From the NCBI GenBank assembly GCA_002434595.1, contig DJKK01000106.1, forward strand, positions 1-11,429: a stretch of 11,429 bases of DNA, read 5' to 3'. Below are positions 1 through 5,759 of this stretch, one piece after another. Source of the DNA: Alphaproteobacteria bacterium UBA6544. Its GTDB lineage: Bacteria; Pseudomonadota; Alphaproteobacteria; UBA8366. The notes beneath the pieces are model-generated. The model was not told the origin of the DNA. It did not search any database and was given only the letters and a program-made list of their open reading frames with translations. The position numbers and the translations under genes were made by a program. Positions within the stretch are counted from its first letter, which is position 1, and each line of letters opens with the position of its first letter.

Positions 1-578
1 CCAGCGAAACTCACGCTATATAGACGCTGCCCTTCCCGAACACCTTCTGCATTTCGGTCCGCAAAGATATGCCCTCCGTGGTCGAATGCGATCGTCCCGG
101 TCTTACCGCGCGCATAACGCGGTGCGCGGGTATGTCCGAGCGGATTGATGTTCGCCACCCGCACCTTGTCGCCGACACAAAACCGTGGCTCGGCATCTAA
201 CTCCATAGTCACCGGGCCGCCCTTGGAAAGAACCTTCTCCACATTCTCCGCCGCGAGGATGCGGATACCTTCCGCCTTCTCATCCGACTTACCGCCCTGC
301 AATTCCACCTCGGTCACCAATCCAGCCTCAACAAGCAATGTCTCCAGACCCGCCATCCAGTTTTCATAGTATGTGTTCCGGCGATAATCGGCCGGGCGCT
401 GGCGTTCGCGAGCAAAACGGCCTTGGTCGAGGTTCCATTTACCAAGAAACCCTGCTGCCAGATTCAAGGCAAACACACGACGCTCCCACTCGGCATGAAA
501 GACCGGTTCTTCGGTCTCGGCTTCCGGATCGACGGGTCCGAACCCATGCATTCCGCCGAGGTCATGTCCGCCGTTCAT
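1..578 (-). CDS. nthB: Nitrile hydratase subunit beta (3' end cut by window edge)
   Basis: Beta subunit of nitrile hydratase, which pairs with alpha to hydrate nitriles to amides in the cytoplasm. The minus-strand frame opens at ATG 578-576 and stays open for 192 codons to position 3, so the C-terminus (probably some 20-35 residues) lies outside the window. The N-terminus MNGGHDLGGMHGFGPV is the family hallmark. It is followed by an EPVFHAEWERRVFAL block, a GKWNLDQGR segment and a YYENWMAGLE helix. The C-terminal SH3-like barrel is recognisable from GDKVRV and from HGGHIFADRN...LYSVSF near the edge. The start codon overlaps the alpha stop (ATGA), so the subunits are probably made in equal amounts by translational coupling; AGGA lies about 7 nt before the ATG. 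A nitrile hydratase activator/metallochaperone gene commonly follows beta, but none can be seen here. Family identity is secure; the natural substrate is not known from sequence. Confidence 0.93.
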   Translation of the reverse strand, partial: MNGGHDLGGMHGFGPVDPEAETEEPVFHAEWERRVFALNLAAGFLGKWNLDQGRFARERQRPADYRRNTYYENWMAGLETLLVEAGLVTEVELQGGKSDEKAEGIRILAAENVEKVLSKGGPVTMELDAEPRFCVGDKVRVANINPLGHTRAPRYARGKTGTIAFDHGGHIFADRNAEGVREGQRLYSVSFA

Positions 579-1174
579 CCCGGGTCCTGCGCCGGTTCGA
601 CACCGATCATCGAATTCCGCGTTACCAGTGTCTCAAGTTTTTCGGTGGACCAGTCATCGGTGCCGGCGGGCCGCATCGGCAGGACGATATAACGCATCTC
701 GGACGTCGAATCCCAGACGCGCACTTCGACATCATCCGCCAACTCGGTCCCAAATTCCCGCAACACGCTGCGTGGATCCGCCACGACGCGTGAGCGGTAG
801 GGCGCTGCCTTATACCAAACCGGCGGCAATCCGAGGATCGGCCAAGGATAGCAGGAACAGAGGGTACAAACGACGACGTTGCGCACCTCCGGCGTATTCT
901 CCGTCACCATCATGTGCTCGCCCTGCAGACCCTTATAACCGAGGGATGCAATCGCCTCGGTTGCATCCTTAAGCAACCACGTCTTGAAATCCGGGTCATT
1001 CCAAGCGCGCGCAACCAATTTCGCGCCATTGCGCGGACCGACCTTGTGTTCATAGGTATCGATCAGAGCATCAAGTGCATCCGGGTCGACAAGGCCTTTC
1101 TCCACCAACAAGGATTCGAGCGCCTTCACCCTGAGTTCTATATCGCCCGGCGGGTCTGTATGATCGTGCGGCAT
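575..1174 (-). CDS. nthA: Nitrile hydratase subunit alpha, cobalt type
   Basis: Catalytic alpha subunit of nitrile hydratase (199 aa, normal family length). The metal-claw motif is C103-T-L-C106-S-C108 within VVCTLCSCYPWPILGLPP. The threonine after the first cysteine is the signature of non-corrin Co(III) enzymes; iron enzymes have serine there. C106 and C108 are the cysteines oxidised to sulfinic and sulfenic acid in the family. The remaining conserved segments are present: WLLKDATEAIASLGY at about 66-80, and an R/P-rich C-terminal block ending TRNSMIGVEPA. The gene begins 4 nt after the aldehyde dehydrogenase stop and overlaps beta by an ATGA, so the three genes form one operon. The Shine-Dalgarno is weak (GACGAG inside the preceding gene), which suggests coupling to upstream translation. 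Thiocyanate hydrolase gamma is a related alternative, but the two-gene alpha-beta arrangement and the full-length beta N-terminus favour nitrile hydratase. Confidence 0.95.
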   Translation of the reverse strand: MPHDHTDPPGDIELRVKALESLLVEKGLVDPDALDALIDTYEHKVGPRNGAKLVARAWNDPDFKTWLLKDATEAIASLGYKGLQGEHMMVTENTPEVRNVVVCTLCSCYPWPILGLPPVWYKAAPYRSRVVADPRSVLREFGTELADDVEVRVWDSTSEMRYIVLPMRPAGTDDWSTEKLETLVTRNSMIGVEPAQDPG

Positions 1175-1178
1175 GGCA

Positions 1179-2573
1179 CTAAAGCTCGTCCGAGCGCAGC
1201 ACCATCATCTTTTCGACCTGCATCTCGTGCATCGTGAACGGAATACCGCCGACACCGTGACCCGATTGACGCGCCCCTGCGAACGGCATCCAGTCGACAC
1301 GGAATGCGGTGTGTTCGTTGACCATAACAGCCGTCGCATCGATGCGGTTATAGACGCGCATAGCTGTGTCTATATCCTTGGTCATCACCGCCGCCTGGAA
1401 TGAGACCGGAAGCGAATTCGCCTGGGCGATGGCGGCGTCCAAATCGTCATAGGAATAGACGCAGATCACCGGCCCGAAGATTTCCATAGTCGATACATTG
1501 GCGTCGGCCGGAGGGTCGAGCAGGACGGTCGGCTTATAACAACTGCCGGACAGTCTCTCGCCGCCGGTAAGGCATTTCGCGCCGCCGGCGATCGCGGCCT
1601 GCACCCATTCGTCGACCCTATCGACCTCGCCCATGCGGATGAGTGGTCCAACTTCGGTATTCGCAAGTGTCGGATCGCCAACTTTCATCCCGGCGCCAAG
1701 CTCAGCCAGCTTTTCCGCCGATTTCACGGCAATACTGGAATGTGCGAAAATACGCTGCACGGAGACGCAGACTTGGCCCGCGTGGTAAAAGCCGCCCTTT
1801 GCCAGACGCGGTAGGGCATCGTCGAGATCAGCATCCGCCGCCAGAATGACCGGAGCCACCCCGCCGTGTTCCAAAGCGCACCGCGTGCCAGGTGCCAGCT
1901 TTGAGCGCAGCATCCAGCCCACGCGGGCGGAGCCGATGAAGCTGAAAAACGCATTCCGCTCGTCCGTCACCAGAGCCGACGCATCTGCCAGATCTTGCGG
2001 GACCAGAACCTGGCACCAATCCTTGGGCAGACCCGCATCGCAAAGTATTTCCGCGAAGGCATAGCAGGAGAGCGGCGTCACATCCGCCGGTTTGACGATT
2101 ACCGGACAGCCGACTGCAATCGCCGGCGCAACTTGATGAACGATCAAATTGAACGGATGATTGAAGGCGCTCACGGCCACGACCACACCGATCGGCTCAA
2201 ACTGGGTAAAGGCGACCCGGCCGGTCGATGATGTATTAAGGCTCATCGGAATGACCCTGCCGCCTTCAGAGCGCAAGACCTCGATGCAGTTCTCAACGCC
2301 GTCCGCCGCCCTGTCGATCTCAACCAGGGAATCCGGCAACGGTTTTCCACCTTCGCGTGCCGCCGCGACCGCGAGTTCCTCGCGGCGTTCTTTGATAATC
2401 TCAGCTGCCTTGCGAAGAATTTCGATGCGCTGCGGCTTTGAGAGCCAGCCGTCACGGTCACGGTAGAGCCCATAGGCAGTAGCAAGCGCACTCTCCACAT
2501 CAACTCGGGTTGCGTTCGGCACGGTGGTAATCTCCGAACCATCGAATGGCGCCGTTACGGGAATTTTGGTCAT
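1179..2573 (-). CDS. NAD(P)-dependent aldehyde dehydrogenase family protein
   Basis: Oxidises an aldehyde to the carboxylic acid with NAD(P)+ (464 aa, usual length for the superfamily). Visible catalytic residues are N138 in the SAFNHP loop, K161 in VIVKPAD (cofactor binding), E235 in LEHGG (general base), nucleophile C269 in GQVCVSVQR, and E364 in MEIFGP (nicotinamide ribose contact). The GQVC-SVQRI context and the VDWMPFAGARQSGHG region resemble the lactaldehyde, phosphonoacetaldehyde and non-phosphorylating GAPDH-like branch; the true substrate cannot be named. One oddity is EHGG where almost all members have ELGG. It is the first gene of the operon with nitrile hydratase alpha and beta, only 4 nt upstream of alpha. 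I infer that it handles an aldehyde on a nitrile or amide route, for example one related to aldoxime metabolism, although no aldoxime dehydratase is seen. ATG 2573 is chosen because it gives the normal N-terminus; its Shine-Dalgarno is poor. Confidence 0.93.
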   Translation of the reverse strand: MTKIPVTAPFDGSEITTVPNATRVDVESALATAYGLYRDRDGWLSKPQRIEILRKAAEIIKERREELAVAAAREGGKPLPDSLVEIDRAADGVENCIEVLRSEGGRVIPMSLNTSSTGRVAFTQFEPIGVVVAVSAFNHPFNLIVHQVAPAIAVGCPVIVKPADVTPLSCYAFAEILCDAGLPKDWCQVLVPQDLADASALVTDERNAFFSFIGSARVGWMLRSKLAPGTRCALEHGGVAPVILAADADLDDALPRLAKGGFYHAGQVCVSVQRIFAHSSIAVKSAEKLAELGAGMKVGDPTLANTEVGPLIRMGEVDRVDEWVQAAIAGGAKCLTGGERLSGSCYKPTVLLDPPADANVSTMEIFGPVICVYSYDDLDAAIAQANSLPVSFQAAVMTKDIDTAMRVYNRIDATAVMVNEHTAFRVDWMPFAGARQSGHGVGGIPFTMHEMQVEKMMVLRSDEL

Positions 2574-2612
2574 GCTTCAAACCACACAATTATTGATTTC
2601 TGCATAGTACAT

Positions 2613-2647
2613 CGTAGAGAGTATATCGAATGGCGGCGTTTCCCCAA
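2613..2647 (-). promoter_or_regulatory. Candidate sigma-70 promoter for the ALDH-nitrile hydratase operon
   Basis: On the minus strand, TATACT (2625-2620) is preceded at 16 nt by TTGGGG (2647-2642), which matches the -10 box well and the -35 box only in TTG. The expected transcript start is near 2613, leaving about 40 nt of leader before ATG 2573. It lies in the short divergent gap facing the ferredoxin gene. Called by eye only. Confidence 0.35.
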
Positions 2648-2687
2648 GTACGGGGCAAGAAGATTGGCGTCTAATTGGAAGAGCGGC

Positions 2688-3023
2688 GTGGACGAACGCG
2701 AGCGAGAATCTCCTGAGCCCTGGATCATGGCCTGCGTCAACTTTCGAGCCGGTAATCGCATGACCTCATGCGGCGCCAGGGGCGGCTGGGAAATGGTCAC
2801 CGCCCTGGAGGAAGGTATCGTCGAGCGCGGCCTCGACTGGCGCGTCGAGAAGGCCCATTGCATGGGGAAATGCCATCTCGGACCCACAATGCGCCTTCTT
2901 CCGAACGGACCCTATATAATGGGCGTGCAAGAAAGCGATCTTAACAGCGTGCTGGACATGCGCGAAGAAAACGCTGCCGATGCATTGGCCTCCGCCCTTC
3001 CATTGCCGGACGACAATGCCTGA
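2688..3023 (+). CDS. Thioredoxin-fold [2Fe-2S] ferredoxin domain protein
   Basis: Small (111 aa) cytoplasmic iron-sulfur protein of the thioredoxin-like ferredoxin group, probably an electron carrier or cluster-binding adaptor. The four ligands are visible with family spacing: C16-x11-C28 near the N-terminus and C58-x3-C62 in KAHCMGKCHLGP, where the GP after the last cysteine is also typical. A short acidic tail follows. I start at GTG 2688 because GGAAGAG lies 4 nt upstream (2677-2683). A TTG at 2664 in the same frame would add eight residues and has a poorer ribosome site. The stop codon lies inside the start of the next gene (8-nt overlap), so it is translationally linked to the YgjP-like metallopeptidase. 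Family assignment is firm; partner and process are unknown. No signal peptide or membrane segment. Confidence 0.85.
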   Translation: MDERERESPEPWIMACVNFRAGNRMTSCGARGGWEMVTALEEGIVERGLDWRVEKAHCMGKCHLGPTMRLLPNGPYIMGVQESDLNSVLDMREENAADALASALPLPDDNA

Positions 3024-3744
3024 GCGGGGCGGCACGACCTCCTTTGGCACTTTCGAGGATGCGCCAATCACCTTGCGTCGGACCGGTCGCAAGAAGTCGA
3101 TATCGCTCGCCGTCCGCGACGGTTGTGTCGCGATCCTGGCGCCGCAGCGAGTGCCCGATGCAGAAATCCAAGAGCTGATCGCGCGCAGGGCTGCCTGGCT
3201 GCGGCGTAAACTTGCGAAACATGCAGAGGTAAAACGCCTGACAAAGCGCGCCTTCATCGACGGTGAAACCTTCATGTTCCTCGGCGAACGATATCCGCTC
3301 CAGGTTCGGCACGGGCCGAAGGCGCGGGCGGAACTCGAAGCCGGTGTCTTTGTCGTCCACGTCCGGAGATCGCACTCGACAGAGCGTCGTGCCCGTAGCA
3401 TTCGCGCGGCTTTCCTACGCTGGTACAAAGCAGAGGCAGCGACAATGATCGAAGACCGCGTCCGCCAATACGCGGCAAGAATGATGTTGTCTCCGGGCCA
3501 ATTATCGTTCCGCGACTACAAGAGCATGTGGGGGAAATGCACCAGCGACGGCGATCTTTCCTTCAACTGGAAACTAGTGATGGCGCCACTCGACATTGTC
3601 GACTACGTCGTCGTCCACGAATTGGCACACCTAAGGTTTCTGAACCATTCGGCCAAATTCTGGAGCGTCGTAGAGACGGCCATGCCCGACTACCGGTCAC
3701 GCCGGAAGTGGCTAAAGGATCACGGCGGAACACTAGCGATTTGA
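3016..3744 (+). CDS. YgjP-like (DUF45/M48-type) zinc metallopeptidase domain protein
   Basis: Putative zinc-dependent peptidase of the YgjP/DUF45 family (242 aa, normal size), cytoplasmic with no signal peptide. The zinc site is H201-E202-L-A-H205 with a third ligand at H211 (HELAHLRFLNHSAKFW). The family block FRDYKSMWGKCTSDGDLSFNW precedes it, and a C-terminal YRSRRKWLKDHG helix follows. The N-terminal part carries the usual RRTGRKKSISLAV strand and an E-L-I-ARRAAWLRRKL helix. ATG 3016 is preferred: it overlaps the ferredoxin stop by 8 nt and a weak GGA lies just upstream. An in-frame ATG at 2980 would add 12 residues with no family resemblance and a 44-nt overlap. No substrate is established for most of this family. 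Pairing with a ferredoxin may be simple operon economy or a redox link; the sequence does not decide. Confidence 0.9.
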   Translation: MPERGGTTSFGTFEDAPITLRRTGRKKSISLAVRDGCVAILAPQRVPDAEIQELIARRAAWLRRKLAKHAEVKRLTKRAFIDGETFMFLGERYPLQVRHGPKARAELEAGVFVVHVRRSHSTERRARSIRAAFLRWYKAEAATMIEDRVRQYAARMMLSPGQLSFRDYKSMWGKCTSDGDLSFNWKLVMAPLDIVDYVVVHELAHLRFLNHSAKFWSVVETAMPDYRSRRKWLKDHGGTLAI

Positions 3745-3853
3745 GATCGATACGCGATCGCTCTCCGCGCCCTCAAAAGTTTAACAATTGTCTTCTGGTC
3801 CTACTGGGCGAATCACCCTAGATATCACTCATCGCAATGAGGGAGTTCCGAAT

Positions 3854-4300
3854 ATGATCAATGTTGGTGATCAGGCGCCTGCCTTCAGCATCCCGAACCA
3901 GGATGGGACGACCGTGTCGCTCTCGGATCATTCGGGTAAATACGTTCTGATCTGGTGGTATCCGAAAGCCGATACCCCCGGGTGAACGGTCGAAGGCAAT
4001 GGGTTCCGTGATCGAATCCACGATTTCGAGAGCAAGAATGCCGTCATCCTCGGCTGCAGTATGGACAGCCCGAAAGACAATAAGGCGTTCAAGGAGAAGT
4101 TCAGCTTCCCCTACGATCTGTTGAGCGACCCGGACAAATCCATGTCCATCGCTTATGGCGCTGCGGAAGCGGATTCTTCGCGTCCCGCACGCATTTCGGT
4201 CCTCATCGGGCCGGACGGCAATGTTGCCGCGGTTTATCCCAAGGTGACGCCTGCCGAACATCCAGACGAGGTCCTGGCGATGCTGGACAGCCTCGGTTGA
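3854..4300 (+). CDS. Selenocysteine-containing Bcp/PrxQ-type peroxiredoxin (TGA at 3983-3985 read as Sec)
   Basis: Thiol/selenol peroxidase reducing H2O2 and organic hydroperoxides, cytoplasmic. ATG 3854 has a good Shine-Dalgarno (GAGGGAG, 3839-3845, 8 nt spacing). Codons 1-43 encode a standard peroxiredoxin N-terminus (VGDQAPAF, then WWYPKADTPG). Codon 44 is TGA exactly where the family has the peroxidatic cysteine of TPGCT. The same frame then continues without interruption as TVEGNGFRD, ILGCSMDSP and FSFPYDLLSDPD to TGA 4298, giving 148 residues, the usual length. Thr41 and Pro42 of the TxxC motif are intact, and R113-type arginines occur in the expected C-terminal half. The position equivalent to the Bcp resolving cysteine is Asn49, so this looks like a one-Sec enzyme; Cys68 is the only other cysteine. 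A SECIS-like hairpin follows the TGA at the right distance. A plain annotator would split it into two fragments at 3985. The alternative is a nonsense mutation or base-call error in a TGC/TGT codon. Confidence 0.85.
4000..4020 (+). promoter_or_regulatory. Putative bacterial SECIS element (inside the peroxiredoxin coding region)
   Basis: The mRNA can form a 7-bp stem between 4000-4006 (TGGGTTC) and 4014-4020 (GAATCCA), with one G-U pair (4003-4017). It closes a 7-nt loop CGTGATC (4007-4013) with G at loop position 2. The loop begins 22 nt after the TGA. This agrees with known bacterial SECIS rules: apical loop about 16-37 nt after the UGA, short stem, and a guanine in the first two loop positions. 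It would recruit SelB with Sec-tRNA. Folding was done by eye; energy was not calculated. Confidence 0.7.
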
Positions 4301-4312
4301 AGACAGAAAACT

Positions 4313-4343
4313 CCGTGCGGCCCTCAATTCTGGGGCCGCACGG
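4313..4343. terminator. Bidirectional hairpin terminator after the peroxiredoxin gene
   Basis: An 11-bp perfect inverted repeat (4313-4323 CCGTGCGGCCC with 4333-4343 GGGCCGCACGG) closes a 9-nt loop. On the plus strand it starts 12 nt after the peroxiredoxin stop and is followed by a poor T tract (TCTCCTG). On the minus strand it is followed by AGTTTTCTGT, so it may originally have served the now-decayed minus-strand transporter as well. Confidence 0.75.
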
Positions 4344-4368
4344 TCTCCTGCAATATCACCAAGAATCT

Positions 4369-4690
4369 CAACTGTTGGAGATTAGGACAATTCCGACCCA
4401 ATCCGATTGGCTTGGCCATTCGCCGAGGAGCGGGATTGTTATCAGGGCCGAAAGCGCTGGAGGAAGCGCGCCGAACGCTGCTCCGCCTGAGACACCCACC
4501 AGTGCCACAGACCGGCCGGACGGGACGAGTGAGACGATCGTCACGAGGATACCCTGAAACGCCACCTACAGGGCGAGGTCCGGCAGAGAGGGACGGCACT
4601 CAGTTCGAACCCACGCGTGCGAGGTAAACTGGAAGGTAAACGACGGAGAAGAAGACTAAGGCCATCAGCACTTTTCCCAGGCACCTTATT
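4369..4690 (-). pseudogene. Relic of a DMT superfamily (EamA) transporter, C-terminal part only
   Basis: A minus-strand remnant of an inner-membrane drug/metabolite transporter. From about 4690 downward one frame reads KVLMALVFFSVVYLPVYL (a transmembrane helix plus the YLPVY motif) and stops at a TGA. After a frame change the sequence resumes as LPDLAL, a TAG stop, then VAFQGILVTIVSLV and GAAFGALPPALSALITIPL followed by LGEWPSQSDWVGIVLIS, and stops at 4368. GEWP and the last helix are typical of the C-terminal EamA half. So there are at least two in-frame stops plus one frameshift, and roughly the N-terminal two thirds is missing. The missing part would begin where the AT-rich segment starts near 4690, suggesting that the arrival of that segment, or an associated deletion, broke the gene. 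Identification rests on motif recall, not an alignment. Confidence 0.6.
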
Positions 4691-4892
4691 TCATTTATAG
4701 ATTAGACTTTGTTTTGTAGTTTTAACTAAGTGGGTGTCTCTATGCCCCCTTCTCAAATCTACCTTTCCACGAGAAGTTTACTTGAAAACCCGTAATCTCA
4801 TGGAGCTTGATGAGAATATAAATAGTACAAGCCAAATCTCGAGATACAATTTGAACTCTACCCAAACACAAAATTATCACTAACTCACCTCT
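4691..4892. other. AT-rich leader upstream of the MORN gene; left edge of the foreign segment
   Basis: Composition changes sharply at about 4685-4700 from GC-rich relic to AT-rich sequence (a counted line is 33% GC). I see no gene in it. It contains TAGATTAGA (4698-4706) followed by GTAGTTTTAACTAAGTGGG, and a similar string recurs at 5570 ahead of the second MORN fragment. The promoter of the MORN gene presumably lies here, but I cannot pick a convincing -35/-10 pair. No target-site duplication or terminal inverted repeat was found at this edge. Confidence 0.5.
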
Positions 4893-5423
4893 ATGAGAAA
4901 ACTCACCGCAACACTCTGCCTGACGATTGCCATACTTCTTGAAAGTGAGGTGAGAGGGTCTGATTTACCGACTTGTAAAGACACTATTTATGAAGCTGAA
5001 ACAAAAACATGGGACCGTTGTATTGGAACTTGGAAATATAATTTTCCAAAGTCTGAAAGCACCGCGGAGTATAACGGTGAATGGAAAAACGGCGAAAGAA
5101 ACGGTTATGGCATTCTAATTCTCAAGATATCTAAATCTCGTTTGGACAAATATGAAGGTGAATTCAAAAATGGAAAGAGAACTGGTAAAGGCACCTATAG
5201 CTTTTCAAACGGCGATAGATACGTGGGAAATTTTATTGATGGAGAAAAAATAGGGAGAGGAGAATACACCTTTGCGAATGGTGATAGGTATATTGGTGAA
5301 TTTCAAGGTGATAAAATGCATGGTGAAGGCATATATATATACGCAACAGGAAGAGTTTATACTGGCCTATTTAAGGAAGGTAATCTTCTTATGAAAAAGG
5401 ATACAAAACTTAATAAAAAATAG
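4893..5423 (+). CDS. Secreted MORN-repeat protein
   Basis: A 176-aa exported protein of unknown role. Residues 1-22 form a signal peptide (MRK, hydrophobic TATLCLTIAILL, likely cleavage around VRG-SD). A short region with C28 and C43 (W-DRC-GTW) resembles the lead-in seen in other bacterial MORN proteins; the two cysteines could form a disulfide in the periplasm. Four full MORN repeats follow at about 60-82, 87-109, 110-132 and 133-155, each with the Y-x-G-x-F/W...G...G-x-G pattern, plus a partial fifth at 156-164. The tail is lysine-rich (KKDTKLNKK). MORN repeats often bind lipids or proteins, and here would act at the envelope, but that is inference. ATG 4893 is the start giving a signal peptide; no clear Shine-Dalgarno precedes it. 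Codon use is AT-rich, unlike every neighbour, indicating a transferred gene. Confidence 0.8.
   Translation: MRKLTATLCLTIAILLESEVRGSDLPTCKDTIYEAETKTWDRCIGTWKYNFPKSESTAEYNGEWKNGERNGYGILILKISKSRLDKYEGEFKNGKRTGKGTYSFSNGDRYVGNFIDGEKIGRGEYTFANGDRYIGEFQGDKMHGEGIYIYATGRVYTGLFKEGNLLMKKDTKLNKK
4909..4928 (+). repeat. 20-bp direct repeat, copy 1 (inside MORN signal-peptide codons)
   Basis: CAACACTCTGCCTGACGATT occurs here within the signal-peptide codons of the MORN gene and again, identically, at 5683-5702. Similarity extends beyond the identical core on both sides, including a CACTAAC string shortly before each copy, so this is a diverged gene duplication and not a chance match. Confidence 0.85.
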
Positions 5424-5666
5424 CGTGACTAGTATATTTATTACGCAAATTAAATATCTAATGTTTTAAGAAAACGATTTGTCTGACGCTTAACCTATGA
5501 CAATGTCGGACAAGTTTTTCATCTGCTTTCTGATCAGCTCGTTACTGTTGCTGCCTCACTGACTAAAAATAGATTAGATTTTAGTTGTCAGTTTAGGCAG
5601 GTGGGATTTTCTGATTAAAATCCACACCTCTTCACAGGTTCTCCGAAATCCACTAACCTCATAACT

Positions 5667-5759
5667 ATTAAAAAACGGACTACAACACTCTGCCTGACGA
5701 TTTCTTCTTGGAAGTGTGGGTGTACGTTCCTAAACTTCTTACTTCTTGGTGCTGCATAA
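5667..5759 (+). pseudogene. Degraded 5' fragment of a second MORN-type secreted-protein gene
   Basis: Read from 5667, the codons give I-KKRTTTLCLTI-SSWK, against M-RKLTATLCLTI-AILLES at the start of the intact MORN protein at 4893. The ATG has become ATT, the downstream part diverges after about 16 codons, and a TAA follows at 5757; no MORN repeat is left. The DNA match includes 20 identical bases (5683-5702) followed by related CTTCTTGGAAGTG versus CTTCTTGAAAGTG. It is most simply the remains of a tandem paralogue whose repeat region has been deleted. Confidence 0.65.
5683..5702 (+). repeat. 20-bp direct repeat, copy 2
   Basis: Identical to 4909-4928, in the same orientation, 774 bp downstream. 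It lies in the degraded MORN 5' fragment. Confidence 0.85.

Noticed and set aside
338..793. 151-codon plus-strand open frame opposite the nitrile hydratase genes
   Set aside because: Antisense shadow in GC-rich coding DNA; arginine/histidine-rich composition typical of such shadows.
575..1174. Thiocyanate hydrolase gamma subunit instead of nitrile hydratase alpha
   Set aside because: The beta partner is one full fused-length protein with the MNGGHDLGG start; thiocyanate hydrolase splits that region into separate alpha and beta genes.
2664..2687. TTG 2664 as the start of the ferredoxin gene
   Set aside because: The GTG at 2688 has GGAAGAG at good spacing; the eight extra residues carry no family signal.
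2766..3428. 220-codon open frame on the minus strand opposite the ferredoxin and metallopeptidase genes
   Set aside because: It is antisense to two well-supported genes, has arginine/serine-rich low-information translation and matches no family I know.
3736..3768. AGCGAT...ATCGCT inverted repeat after the metallopeptidase stop as a terminator
   Set aside because: Short arms, long loop and no T tract; it is too weak to call.
3983..3985. TGA in the peroxiredoxin as a plain stop, making two separate short genes
   Set aside because: The downstream part has no start or ribosome site of its own and begins mid-domain. The frame matches the upstream part exactly and the TGA falls on the catalytic cysteine codon. 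A base-call error or nonsense mutation remains the fallback and is noted in the feature.
3987..4014. Alternative hairpin with loop 3995-4003 as the SECIS
   Set aside because: It needs a 3-nt bulge and its loop starts only 10 nt after the TGA, closer than bacterial SECIS loops normally lie.
4012..4029. Hairpin TCGAA/TTCGA as the SECIS
   Set aside because: The stem is 5 bp and the loop TCCACGAT has no G in its first two positions; the 4000-4020 hairpin fits better.
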